Shown here: positions 38,401 through 49,269 of the stretch, piece after piece
Layout of the letters: every line of letters begins with the position of its first letter
Position numbering within the stretch: position 1 is the stretch's first letter
Assembly: GCA_014621405.1 (NCBI GenBank)
Contig: JAANBC010000046.1
Span: 43,539-107,538 of the forward strand
Source of the DNA: Stylonectria norvegica
Lineage: Eukaryota > Ascomycota > Sordariomycetes > Hypocreales > Nectriaceae
Direction: 5' to 3'
Length of the DNA: 64,000 bases
Position numbers and translations under genes: made by a program
Notes under the pieces: generated by a model
Told to the model about the DNA's origin: nothing
Database searches by the model: none
The model's input: only the letters and a program-made list of their open reading frames with translations

Positions 38401-41400
38401 GCGGGTTATAGCTGCAATCTCGTCCGGCGACAAGGACTCGACCCATAGAGTCAATGCGCGCCGATCTGTCTTCCCCGAATGGTTCATTGGCATCGCTGCT
38501 AAGGGGATCCAGACACTCGGGACCATATAATGCATCACCTGCTTCGCTAGACCGTTCTGTACCCCGCGTAACCGTAGCTGGGCAGTCTCTTTCTGGTCTT
38601 CGGGAAGACGTTGGACAGAGGAGCTCTGGGGGCGGTCAGTCGACGACACCTCGCCCAAGTTAACGGCGGCGATGAGGCGATCAGCGAGAGGGCCTTGTCG
38701 CATAAAGAGAACAACTGCGTCATGCACACCCGCCTGCTTCCCTATGTGGTACTCGATCTCGCCGATTTCGACACGTTGACCTCGGATTTTGATTTGTGTG
38801 TCAATACGGCCTTGGTAGGTTAACGTGCCATCTGTGTTCTGCTGCACGAGATCACCAGTACGGTAGAATCGGCGGCCGGAACTAAGACCCAAGTCCTTGA
38901 CAAAGCTCGGGTCTGTCACAAAGGCCTTCGCTGTCTTGACGGGGTCATTCAGGTAGCCCCTAGCTAGCAGTGGGCCTTCAAGCAGCAGCTCCCCTGGCGC
39001 ACCAAACGGCACAAGCTGCCCAACATCAGACGGGTTCGCAACCCAAGTGCCACCAGCGATGGCGGTACCTATGTTTAGAGCTGTGGAACTATCCAAGACC
39101 TGCCTGCAGGTGGAATGGATACAGCACTCGGATGGTCCGTAGGCGTTTATGACCGTGGCGTGCTCCATCCATTGATCGACGACCTTGGCTTGGACAGCCT
39201 CGCCCATTAAGATTATGGTCCGCACCGTGGGAGTCTCCTGTGGACGGATCAAAGCGGCCACGGTGGACGTGAGGGTTACTAGAGTGACTTTCGCATCTGC
39301 CAGATACTGTGACAGTCGGTCCATGCGGTCCTCTTCGGAGGGGATGCAAGTGCACGCGCCGAAGGCAAGAGCTGTTATGATCTCTTGAATAGCGGCGTCG
39401 AAGGTAAATGCTGCAAATTGTAACAGACGGTCATAAGACTGGATGTCGAGTCTGCGGCCATGATGTAGAATACTAGTAGCGAGGGAACCGTGTTCGAGCA
39501 TAACACCTTTAGGGGCTCCGGTACTACCCGACGTGTAGATGACCCAAGCAATATTCTCGGGCCTTATAGAAGTACAAGGCTCGTCGGGCGAAACAGCCAC
39601 CGAGGCTGGCTCGTCGAAGAAAGTATCGATGGCGAGCAACTGTGTTTTGGCCCCTAGCTCTGCCAATCGCTGTTCGTGACTTCGGTCAACGAGAATAAGT
39701 GGTATAGCTGCCTCTTCGACAATGCCTTCGATGCGGGCCAGCGGATGTTGCACTCCGAGAGGCACGACACCACCGCCAGCACGAAGAATGGCGAGCATGC
39801 TAACGACCCCCAGCTTTGACTTCTCTAAGCACATGCCGACCATGACTTCTGGACCTACGCCTTGCTCGACCAGATGATAAGCTAGCCGACGGCTGGCTTC
39901 CTCCAACTCGCTGTACGTCATGTTGCCGTCGCACGCGCTGACTGCGAGGGCTGCTGGTTGTGCCGCCATTCGTTCTAGTACCAGGTTGTGGACGCAGGTG
40001 TCGAGTCGTGCTGGCATGGTCGAGTTCCACTTGATGAATGTTTCTCGGTCTTGGACACTGTGGCTTGGAAAGTCGCGGACCAACATGCCCGCTCCGTTCA
40101 GCAGAAATGCGACTGCGTCTTCAAATGCCGCCATCTGTGCTTTCGCAACTGGCCCGGCTACTCTAGAAGCCCAGTACTCAACACTCAAGTCGATCCGTTC
40201 TTCACTGAATCTCACATTGGCTGTTAAGTCGAACTATTGTTTCGTCAGTATAGTATCAAACTACAAAGAAGGCGCTTCTCACGTCTGTTGCGCTTGTCCT
40301 CGCATCTAAGGTGATGTGGGTTCCTTCTGTAAAATTATGGGTGTTTGATCCTTCTCGCTCTATCGAGAGCAATGTGTTTCCGAGCCGTTTCAAGGATCGC
40401 GTCTTTGCCACAGCCAAGTCAGCGATGGGTATGTTCTGGAATGGTAAGCCGTCTTGCCAATCCCGCTTTGCCGAATTCAACGCTTGAGCTACAGTAGTCT
40501 CTGGGTTCAGTGCCAGAGAGAATGGCAAGGTGTTGATGAATGGTCCCACAGTCGCTTCGGCACCATCCCCATTGCCAGTGCGTCCGGATACAATGTAAGA
40601 GAAAGTGAGATCGTCAGAGAGAATGATGCGACGAATAGCGAGCGCCCACGCGATGTGAAAAATGTTTGCCGGAGTAACAGAGAATCGACCACAAATGGCG
40701 CGCAGCTTTCCGTCATGTAGTGGTATAGAGCACCGAGCAGTCTCCAGATTGTTCAAATGAGGATTGGTAGTCACCAGTGGTAGATGCGATTCGCTGGCTT
40801 TGTTCAGATAAGACGTCCAGTAGGAAGCGCCTGGGGAGTCCTCTCCTGCGCTTACAACAGCCTGCTGTTGGGATGCAAAGACAGTATATGGAAGCGATGG
40901 GTGCTCTGAGAAGTAAGCAGTTCGTGAATAGCTGGCACGAAGGTCTTGCAACAAGATTTTAGCAGAGTGTCCGTCCACCAGAGCGTGCGAGATCTCCAGT
41001 TCAAGTCGAAGCTCCTCGGCAGTAATCTCGTGCACACAGAGACGAAGGGGACTTTCAAACTGGCCCGTGGTAAAGGGGGCCACTGTGCTAGCATCACCTG
41101 GAGAGGAGATGACTGTGACACGTGGTGGCATGGCTGTAGGCCTGAGAACAAGTTGATCAAATTTGCCTGGTCGGTCATTGCTCTCCATGAATGCCGTCCT
41201 GAGAATCGCATGTCGTTTGACAATGTCTCTCCATGCTTGAGCTACTCTCTGTGTATCAAGTCGGCGTGGAACGTCGGCAGAGGTCGGCAGCAGCCTGAGA
41301 GTAACATGACTGATATAGGAGCCCGGGTTGATTGCTTGGCTGACAAAGAAACTCTCTTGCACGGCGGAGCAAGGCCCGATAGACTCAACATCACCAAGGC

Positions 41401-42972
41401 CCATTCCGTGTGTGTGCAAGTCTGTTACCAGATTGTCTAGCGCGGAGTACGGCCAGTGAATCAGACGGAAATCGTGGAGGGTCGCCATTTCCGAAGCTCT
41501 GAGGAGCTCATCCACGATCTCCTCGAGGCAAAGCTTGAACTCATCGGCAAAGTCCTGGTCATCAGGACTTCCGCCAGTGAGGTTCAGTGAGACGTGTGCT
41601 TGGCCTGCTACCGTTGCCACGGAGACACATGGAGCATGGCCAGGGATGGGATCCAAAAGCCACGGAGAGGCGCCATCGTCTTCAATATTCTGCAGACGCG
41701 TGCAGTCGACATAAATTGTCGAAGTGGACTCGGCGCGTCTAGAGAGCCCAGCACGGGCATCACGCACTCGTCGCACCAAATGCACTAGACTCTCCCGCGG
41801 CTCTGGAGTTGGCGCTTCCCATTCCACCTCAGCCTCGTAGCATCCTATTGAGTCCAATGGTATCCTCTGCTCCTCGCGGATGCTGTAAATCGATTGAATG
41901 ATCAGGACATCTTTCGTGTCCCTATGGCGTGTCCTGAAGGTTTGTGAGAGAGCGGCACTCACGATGTCGACAGGGCTTGATCTCAACGCAGCATGCGTTT
42001 GCGATGAGAAGAGTTTTTTGGTTGTTGAACGAGCCAATTGAAAAGTGATAAATTGGCTAGCGCTTCCGTTGGCTTTGAGAGCACTAGTATCGGCAGTTGA
42101 CTCGGATTTTGTCATATTGGCTTTCTCAACCTGCGGCTTGAAACCGCAGCATCCCTGAGCAACCCAATCGCTGAATTGAAATCCAAAGCCAGATTCGAGT
42201 TGCCGTCCGTCCAAAGAAGCGCGCAACTCGTGTAGGACCAGCCGCATAGACTGAACATCGACGAGGTTTGCATCTGCACCAAGTACGATGCTGTAGCCAT
42301 TTCTCGCGCGCCGTGGGGAATTACCAAACATCCCAATGGTGGCGCTTCGTCAAAGCTTAAGGCCTCCTCTAGCGATCCGAATGCTTCCGTTACTTTTTCT
42401 CCCTGTGAAGTTCCTGCGAAATAAAATTGGTGGTGGCCCTTTTTGGTCGTTGCGGGCGTCGTTGTAAGCGTCCAGGAACCCGTCGAGGAGACGGACCAAG
42501 TTGATCGCAAGGCCGAGTGTCGAGAAACGATGCGCTCCAGCTTTGCCAGTACGATGTGAGTTTCTTGGTCCTCTAGAACCTCCATGGAGGCGAAGCGCAA
42601 TCGACGATCAGCAGTAGCTGTGCTTGCAGTCGAGATGTCCGAACCAGCTCGAACAGCCGCTTCTCCATAATCCCCGTTTGGATTTGCGTGTCCATTGACT
42701 CCGTTGGCTGCTCCACCATTCTTTTGGTCTATTCCTTCAGCGACCGCGGCCAAGCTTCCTGCCGTCAAAAGCTCTCCCATGTCCACAAAAATGCCTTCAT
42801 CGCGACATTTGACGATGAAGTCGATTGCTAGAATGGAATCGCCACCCAGAACAATGAAGGACTTATCCCAGTCCAGTGAGTCAACATCGATGTCGAAGAC
42901 ATCAGCTGCGACCTCACCAAGCACGAGCCTCGAAGACTCGAAGTGCGCCTGGACACCGTTGAGATTCTCCAT
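16082..42972 (-). CDS. Six-module NRPS for an acylated hexapeptide, with two frameshifts
   Basis: This gene builds the peptide core by the thiotemplate mechanism. Domain order is T0-E*-C1-A1-T1-E1-C2-A2-T2-E2-C3-A3-T3-C4-A4-T4-C5-A5-T5-E5-C6-A6-T6-CT, so the expected chirality is D-D-L-L-D-L. I treat four reading frames as one gene because the breaks fall inside domains. An intron at 40234-40282 (49 bp, GTGAGA donor, CTGAC branch) splits the end of C1. A 51-bp in-frame intron at 26405-26455 splits A4. Two further breaks, at about 42300-42302 and 27890, cannot be introns and each needs one extra base; with both restored, the spliced length is 26,793 nt, exactly 8,931 codons (8,930 aa). The start ATG at 42972 precedes an intact T domain. 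There is no terminal TE; CT should release the product. If the frameshifts are real the gene is a recent pseudogene; if they are sequence errors it is intact. Confidence 0.93.
17410..20659 (-). other. NRPS module 6 (C6-A6-T6)
   Basis: C6 (SHALVDAS, 20220-20262) follows E5. A6 has its A3 motif near 18831-18865; pocket residues read D-A-Y-F-M-G-V-I-Y-K, which resembles pockets for bulky aliphatic residues and fits the Val/Ile found last in W493-type and verlamelin-type peptides. T6 (GGDSI) is near 17625. There is no E domain, so residue 6 should be L. Confidence 0.8.
20660..25234 (-). other. NRPS module 5 (C5-A5-T5-E5)
   Basis: C5 has HHSIYDG (24838-24870) and is closely similar to C4. A5 has its A3 motif near 23448-23485; pocket residues read D-A-Q-T-I-V-G-I-A-K. 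T5 is at about 22235. E5 has HHLVID (21640-21672) and TEGHGR, so residue 5 should be D. The related natural products W493 and verlamelin have D-Tyr at this position, but I cannot confirm Tyr from the pocket alone. Confidence 0.8.
25235..28619 (-). other. NRPS module 4 (C4-A4-T4), containing a frameshift and an in-frame intron
   Basis: C4 has a canonical HHSVYDG active site (28198-28230), as expected for an L donor. Its C-terminal third is out of frame with the first part: at about 27890 one base is missing relative to the nearly identical segment of C5. A4 has its A3 motif near 26781-26820; pocket residues read D-V-Q-I-I-G-G-I-H-K. A4 alone carries a 51-bp phase-0 intron (26405-26455) just before the V-V-D-Q-W segment; unspliced, it would insert 17 hydrophobic residues. 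T4 (GGDSV) is near 25490 and no E follows, so residue 4 should be L. Confidence 0.8.
28620..31989 (-). other. NRPS module 3 (C3-A3-T3)
   Basis: C3 (SHALVDAS, about 31531-31567) follows E2 and so should accept a D-residue donor. A3 has its A3 motif near 30130-30165; pocket residues read D-V-A-T-V-T-A-I-W-K. A3 is slightly shortened after its first conserved Gly-Val-Gly compared with the other A domains. T3 (GGDSV, near 28880) is of a different subtype from T1, T2 and T5, and no epimerase follows, so residue 3 should remain L. Confidence 0.8.
31990..36709 (-). other. NRPS module 2 (C2-A2-T2-E2)
   Basis: C2 follows an epimerase and has SHTLVDAS, the Ser-His/Asp-Ala variant seen in all three post-E condensation domains here. 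A2 has its A3 motif near 34830-34860; specificity residues read D-V-A-I-V-T-A-I-W-K. T2 (GGDSI) is near 33590. E2 has HHLVID near 33000-33030 and TEGHGR, so residue 2 should be D. The A2 pocket differs from A3 at only one of ten positions, suggesting the same or a very similar residue at positions 2 and 3. Confidence 0.8.
36710..41389 (-). other. NRPS module 1 (C1-A1-T1-E1)
   Basis: C1 has SHALVDG (about 40975-40990), with the general-base His retained; it should couple the acyl chain to residue 1. A1 has its A3 motif near 39515-39540 and YGPSE. My hand alignment to the GrsA Phe-activating domain reads specificity residues D-A-Q-T-I-M-A-I-H-K, which I cannot assign. T1 has GGDSI near 38260. 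E1 has HHLVID and an intact TEGHGR block, so residue 1 should be D. The 49-bp intron lies at the end of C1. Confidence 0.8.
41390..42972 (-). other. NRPS loading region: T0 and degenerate E-like domain
   Basis: The protein opens with a carrier domain (GGDSI, phosphopantetheine Ser46). An epimerase/condensation-fold domain of about 440 residues follows. At the position where E1, E2 and E5 have AHHLVID this domain has ADANLVD, so both active-site His are lost, and the E-type TEGHGR block is also unrecognisable. It is therefore probably a catalytically dead structural or docking remnant. With no A domain before it, T0 is the likely acceptor of the activated acyl chain, as described for the N-terminal T domain of the emericellamide NRPS. 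The first frameshift (42300-42302, an AAA run on the coding strand) lies in this domain. Confidence 0.8.
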
Positions 42973-43600
42973 ATTAAGTGAGTGTGTTTCGTATTATTGG
43001 TGGTGATAGTAATGAATGATGAGGGCGATTCTCTCTTGTCAAGAGCTATCGTAGTCTCGTCCTAAGCCTAGATTCCAGTAAAATGCATGTCGTAAAGGAA
43101 AGGAATACAGCAAAGGGTAGCCTGCTCTTTGCCTACGATTGTCTCTCAGGTTTAGCCAATCAACCATGCTGTATGCTTAATTGAGTTAGTCTGTGCTAAG
43201 CGTTACAGCGTTAATAACTTGTTACACATGGAAGTTATTGGTTATGCCCCTCCCACCCTTGTTATTGCCGCCACACCAAGATCGAAAGACATTTACTCGG
43301 GGCGCTTACTGCCGAGAAAACCCCTGCTAGCTAAACCTAAAGTCTTACAGCACCACCTAAAAGATCCAGAACTTCCTCAATAGGCAGTGGGGAGATCCTT
43401 GCACAAGGGGAAGCTGAACTAGGGGAACCTTGTGCAGAGGCTCAGCTTTCACCCGTAAGGCTGACAAATTACCGGTACCATATATCCTACGACGACTGCT
43501 GCACAAGGCCCACTACGACAGAAGAATATTATAGCAGAGACGAAAAGGGATAACAACCGCTTTGGGGATTCTGGGACACCTTATAAACGTTCCTCATTCC
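42973..43600 (-). promoter_or_regulatory. NRPS upstream region with repeated motifs
   Basis: This is the 5' region of the NRPS. It holds GTTAATAAC at 43210-43218, about 238 bp before the ATG, matching two copies in the ligase/ABC promoter. It also holds three copies of TGCACAAGG: 43400-43408 (plus), 43428-43436 (reverse complement) and 43500-43508 (plus). The motifs are directly visible; their function is inferred. Confidence 0.45.
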
Positions 43601-46366
43601 AGGTTTGAGCTTAACTACAAGTAATCCTGCTTACATCCGTTTTCATCGCTTACAATCCTGATAGTTGGCATTGCTAGTAGCCTGCCGCAATCTACGCAAA
43701 TTAGAAAACAAGCGGACGCGCTAAGATGTGCATGTCCGTCTGCAAAACAGAAGAGGGAGGAAATTGGTTCAATCTCAACGGAGCTCTTCTGCGGAGTGTT
43801 TTGCAAGGATGTGCATAAGCAACGCACTTAATATGTTCAACCCATGTCACCTTTAGGTAAGGCTTGAGCTGTATGCCGGTAAAATCTCTCCGCTCATTGC
43901 TGCGACTGATTCACACGTAAGCATGGACCGTGCTGTAACAATGTCCAAAGAGTTGAGTAAATATTGAAAAGAGACGAACGACGCTCGGGAATACTGCGAA
44001 ACGGAAGTAAATATCCCAACAGGGACAAGCTCGAGCTGGCCCTGTCTTGGCCACATAGTTGGAGCAGAGACGCTCCACGTGTTTAAATGATTCCGCATAA
44101 CTGCAAGTATACCACTAAAACATCCAATTCAACACTACGATCCTCAACTTATTTAATGTATTGAGATGCTAAATGTCGTGTAACGTGTGTCTCATGGCTC
44201 GTGTTTCTCTTTTCGAGAGTCATTACCGTGGAGTTTGGAGAAAGCCGGAGAGTCCCTTCCTTATCTACGTTATCTGATGATCCTATGGCTTTGACCTTCA
44301 AGCCCCCTTGTAAGACGGATGATCTATCACAGCCTCGATGATCCCTCGCAACGTGTGGTAGCTTTCCTCCAACAAGAGCTTCTCTTCAATTGAAGAGCTA
44401 TTTAATAGAGGGTTCATCTCCATTTTTATTGGCCCACTATATATAGCAGGTTATTTTTATAGATAGCTAGGCTGCGCCCGTACGTAGCTTAAGACCATGA
44501 TGCTCGTTTCATCCAAAATGAAAATTACCAGACCCGCCACCTCATTTTCTGCTAAGAAGTTGCGGACTGAACTACATATCCAAGTAAAGCTTTCAGAGGC
44601 CAACGTGCATTTTGGCATCTACCTCATTGGGTGTCTTGGTGCGTATGACATGTGGAATCCCACTGACGTCAAACACACGACAAAAACTCACAGACAGGGT
44701 CATGGTGTTCTAAGCTGCACAAGTCTACGAATGTCGCAAATTCTTGCCATCGAGATCAAAGCTCATCGCCCCTATCTACACTAGAAGAGGATTACAATAG
44801 CAAGGTAGGTAGTTCTCTGCTTCGCGCAGACCTGCTGATTTACTTGCAATCGCCATAACGATCATGGTTGTTCAGCGGAAAATTCTCCACATATCTACAG
44901 GATTTTACGCATGTGGCACAGGTACAATCTAGATACTCCAGTATAAATGTTATTGTAGATTCTTAGCATGGGGATATCAGTATCTAATGAGATATTGGCC
45001 TAACAATATTCTGCGCTTAAATATGGCATTCCAGGGGTCCCGTCTCAGAAACGGAGCTAGCTTCGCGTTATAATAGTTGAGATTTCTCTCTGGTGCAAGG
45101 TAGATGTCGTCTATGCCTGCCACACTGTTTTAGAGCCATAGCAAGAGACGAAAGTTAACTGTCTCAAAGTCTGGTAAATCTTGAATGGTTCATGCCGCAA
45201 TGGCTAGTCAGTATAATACGGCTCAAATTGTCTTGGATGGCAATTCGACTTACCGTCTCAGGCTAGTGTGTGGTGCAACCGTATACAATCCCTGTGCTTT
45301 CACAGGACTTCGGAACCAAGTTCACAGTTATCTTTGCAACTCACGATGTGATGGAAGGAGTTTATGGCCCACATTGGGCATCATGTTGGAGTACTTGGTG
45401 GGCTGAAGGTCGTGATCTTCTGTGGATCATTGGCTGGCTCGATGACTCATTTCATGGTAGATTATCCCTTCCTATAACAGAACTCTTTCTGTGAATGGAA
45501 GAATTGAGTTCTTTGAGCCAATAAGTGAGTTCTTGGATTTGAATCTCTGTAAAATTGTTCTTCTACCGTCTTTCTCCGGATGGAGGATTTAACGCTTTCG
45601 CCGAAGGCGAGATCAACAAAGCTACAATGATAAGATGTAGAGCCACTTGCTCTGGATAATAGTTGTACAGGGCTGTGCATAGTGCCACTGGATATTCAAA
45701 CCTAAAACCTATTTCAGTTTTATTATGAAGATCAAACGTAAAGAAAGGCAAATCCGTGAGAATGAGGTGATAAATTCGGTGTTGGGCTTTTATAATGCTG
45801 ATCTACCCTAGAGTACACCAAGCTGCTGCGATTCATGCATTGTCAATGACAAGGAGGCATATTAGATAGGCTGGCCAACTGATATAATGCTATTTGTAGA
45901 GGAAGTGGCATACAAATGAAAAGCAGTCAAATCAACCATTCTATGTTCGAGTCAAAGCTACAAGTTGCCACCTCGCGCACGTATTATTCTGAATTTTAAT
46001 GAGTTGCGTTCACGGCAACGTAAGCTCAGTCCACCAAAATGCCGCCCGTGATTCGGGCCAAAACGAGGTGATGCATTATGTTGTTTGAAGCCAGTGTAAC
46101 AAAAAGATGAAGTACAATTGGGAAACCCCCAAGTTGCACTACCGCTTCGATTTTTTGAGCCTCACGTTGAGCTTTGGATCCTGTATTCATCTACGACGAG
46201 GTTGGCCAATGCTTTGACTCGACACAGCCACAGCCCCCTCCCTTGCTTTTGGAAATCGCCTGAGGTGAGTGATAATTGACTGATCTACTTCCTCTTATCC
46301 TTCATATAGCCTGTACACGTTCTTTTTCGAGGTTAGATTGGTCCATCGCGAAAGCCAGTTGCTTAC
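43601..46366. other. Long intergenic stretch, no supported gene
   Basis: About 2.8 kb separate the NRPS upstream region from the 3' end of the acyl-CoA ligase. I read both strands for spliced genes or relics. Short ORFs at 43615-43827, 43853-44098, 44497-44784 and 45185-45494 show no family pattern, no signal peptide and no plausible introns. A transcription factor gene, often found in such clusters, is not visible here. Confidence 0.55.
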
Positions 46367-48435
46367 TTAGACACCTGTTTGCCTTTTCTTTGGAGGACTC
46401 CATGTCGACACTTGGTTCCTCAATTCTCGCTTGAGAACCTTTCCACTGGCATTCTTCGGGATCTGGTCGACAAAAATAATTCGATCCTGTAGACGGCAAA
46501 CCTCGGGCAGAGCCAAGTCGTTGTACTCCTGGATTATCTTTCGAAGATCGGCCTCGCTCATCTCGGGTGCATATGAAGGCTCCCGAACGATGCAGGCTAA
46601 GGCCCGCTCGCCGGCTACTTCGTCAGGGATGCCGATGACGGCTGTCTCGGCCACGGCAGCATGCTTGGTCAAATGATTTTCAATCTCGCCGGGAGCAACT
46701 TGATTGCCCTACACGATACGCTGTTAATAAGCGTCCTCCTGGATGCGCCGAGTAAAATCTGTCTTTACGCTTTCCCACGTACCTTGACTTTGATCATATC
46801 GCGGATTCGATCTACGAGGAACAAATGCTCCTCACCGTTAGGGGACAAGCGGAACAGACCGACATCTCCTGTGGGCCACCAGAAATCCTCCTCGTCTGTA
46901 GGCGGGAGAATTGCTTCGCTGGCGTGATCGACATAGCCACGTAGGCCGCTAGGAGAGGCAATTTCGATTTCACCCATCTCCTCGAGACCCTCAACTTCGC
47001 GGCCATCGTCATCTCTCAGTCGGATGCGGACGCCCGGAAGTAAGACTCCACTCGAGCCCGGGAAGATGTCCTCGGGAGAAGACAGCGATCCGATGCCGCA
47101 GCCCTCTGTTTGACCTGTACCGAGTGTTAGATGCTTCTCTGCTTAGAGTACGATATTGCGGCACTTACCCCACCCGGGAATAATTTGCCAATCAGGTTTC
47201 GCGGCCTTCATTTTCAAGAAAGCTTCCTTGTTTAGAGGCCCGCCACCCGATACAATGGATCGAACCGAGCTCAGGTCAAATCGACCCAAAATGGATGCAT
47301 TACGTGAAAGGGCGTTGATGATCGGTGGGACCTGGGCCATCCAGGTCAGTTTACATTCCGAATAATCATGTGAACACATATATGAAGGACAGACTGACCA
47401 AATAAAGAGTGTTGATGCGATATTTGGTGATGGAAAGTAGAATCTCCATCATGTTGAAGCCGCGATGCACGACAGTCTTATCGCCCCGCCACATAAATGT
47501 ATGGGTGATCAAGAGACCATAGATGTGGCTAAACGGTAAGAACGCCAGAGTAACTTCGGTACCTTCCTCTTTCGTGACGTCTAGGAACGATCCCGCCTGT
47601 AAAATGCTGGCGATTATATTCTCGTGCGTGATTGCAACGACGCGCTATAAAACCACAAGAAAGGCCTGATGAGTATAATTCCCAATGGTAAGTTCCGCGG
47701 AAGGTTGAGTGATATTACCTGAAAGCCAGAAGTGCCGCTGGTCGTGCAAAAGTACGCCACTCGCCGTCTCGCTTCGTCAACAGACAGACGAGTCTTTGGC
47801 AGCGGAGGCAGGTCCTTGCCGGCAGCGATCAAGTCATCAAGAGTAGAGATCTTAGACAGGTTCTGGTCTGCGGTGGGCGGAGGACTGCTGGATTCGGAAA
47901 AGCTATAAAATGGCAATTCTGCGGACAGAGAGCTTTTTTGCAGCGCTTCTCTACCCAGAGCAAGGAGATCCTGTGACATAAACATGGCGAATGGCGGTAC
48001 ACGGTCAAGATGGGCGGCCATCTCATCAGCCGAGCTCGTTGGCTGCAGCATGAGACAGCCACCACCAACGCGGTGGATGGCCCATGAAAGAATCAGGGTA
48101 TCAACCTAAAGTCCTGTTAAACATGTGTTTCGAGGTCTTAGTCAAGTGTCGAGGAGATGTACGCAATTGGAAGCTAGGATGGCCACTGTCTTTTGCCACT
48201 TCTGCCCAGGAGTGATATCCCATGCTAAGCATAAGGCCGCTGCTAATTGGCTGAGGCGAGCATTGATATCCTCAGCTGTCCATGTCCGATCGATGGCAGC
48301 CTCAACGAAGGCGGGTCGCTGGTCAGGTTCGCTTGTTTTGGCGAGTCTTGCTGCCAAGCAAAAGTCGCCAATAGTTTCCTGCAGCGGGAGAGGAGACGGC
48401 AAGGCCGGAAGGGAGGCTGGTGGTGTGAAAATCAT
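46367..48435 (-). CDS. Acyl-CoA ligase (AMP-dependent synthetase), 580 aa, six exons
   Basis: Activates a carboxylic acid as acyl-AMP and then as a thioester; here the likely substrate is the PKS-derived chain passed to NRPS T0. Exons in coding order are 48435-48163, 48105-47719, 47644-47399, 47331-47169, 47114-46783 and 46708-46367. All five introns (57, 74, 67, 54 and 74 bp) have GT-AG ends, and the frame closes at 580 aa. The AMP-binding loop reads TTSGTSG (about residues 211-217), followed by GWGQTEG (about 355-361), the TGD motif (about 437-439) and the C-terminal catalytic Lys in ASGKVLK (Lys557). The first in-frame ATG is at 48435. No PTS1 peroxisomal tail is present. It diverges from the ABC transporter gene across an 834-bp promoter. 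Comparable ligases are VlmC (verlamelin) and EasD (emericellamide). Confidence 0.92.
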
Positions 48436-49269
48436 GACGGATTGCAAAAATCAAGATGACGTCGGACCTCGATGTGGTGTTCGTAGGAATATTTGCGATA
48501 CTTGCCTTTAGTCTTGTGCTTCTCGGCGACTTATTAATAGAGGGATATTTGCGACTGAGCCGGCTTCTTTTGTTCCACTTATGTGTGATGCTCCTTTCCA
48601 GGGGGGGGGCTTTTATTGGGGTGGGGGGTGTGAATGCCACTTTGCGTTCCAATTTATCACAGGCAACTCTCAAGCTAGCACTACGTATATACGTAGTAAG
48701 TAAGGAATAGACAACCTAGTTAGCACTGTCATCCGTACTTTTGTTTGATGCATGTCATCTTGTTGTGTTGCTTGATGGGGGTCCCACGTGGCTTTCGGCT
48801 CCACGATACCTCCCCTTACGACCCACTCTTAACAGTAGCTCGCCGTAAATAATCATCATCATCTTGATGGATGTCGTTCACAATTGTTAATAACCCTTGT
48901 TAATAACAAAGTCGCCGTCACTTCGATTTGCACCACGTAGTCCCTCAACCGTGCGAGTCTAACACATTTGGCCTACTGTCGGCACACGCCACGGCCCGTT
49001 AGTATACAGAGTTGCATAAGTCGTAATGCAAATGCAAGGAGTGAAGTGCCCCGAAGGTGCCGCGAAGGTGTCTCCCAATCTTTTTGCAATTTCGTCTGAA
49101 CTGCCGTAGTTCTTCGATTGCTCAGTTCCGGCCCCAGTTGTTTTCCTCATACGCGACACCATGATCCGACCTTGGTTACGCGCACTTCCACCCACCGTAT
49201 AATTGCAACGGGCTCTCGAAATCTGTCTCCCTACACGATCCTTAGTTGTACAATCTAGGGCAAGACCAA
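48436..49269. promoter_or_regulatory. Divergent promoter of ligase and ABC transporter
   Basis: This 834-bp region drives the ligase leftward and the ABC transporter rightward. Two direct copies of GTTAATAAC lie at 48886-48894 and 48899-48907, 13 bp apart. The second sits in the 13-bp inverted repeat TTGTTAATAACAA (48897-48909). A G-run followed by a GT-rich segment is present at 48600-48632. Shared control of the two genes is inferred from this arrangement. Confidence 0.5.

Noticed and set aside
42291..42324. A 34-bp GT-AG intron to explain NRPS frameshift 1
   Set aside because: Too short for a fungal intron, and removal leaves the wrong phase.
16082..42972. Annotating the NRPS as three or four separate genes
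   Set aside because: Each break falls inside a condensation-type domain; one is a clear intron and the other two are one-base deficits. No promoter-like spacing separates the parts, and the corrected total is an exact number of codons.
43853..44098. Minus-strand 81-codon ORF considered as a transporter or regulator relic
   Set aside because: No conserved motif could be matched in this or neighbouring frames.
44298..44423. A 41-codon minus-strand ORF with a TATA-like sequence just upstream
   Set aside because: No family pattern, signal peptide or intron; the TATA-like stretch is too close to the ATG for a normal leader. Chance is the simpler explanation.
45185..45494. Overlapping plus-strand ORFs between the NRPS and the ligase
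   Set aside because: Two frames open together with no recognisable domain and no splice-supported extension.
48436..48673. N-terminal extension of the ligase upstream of 48435
   Set aside because: The frame has no ATG further upstream; the alternative ORF at 48323-48673 is in another frame without similarity.
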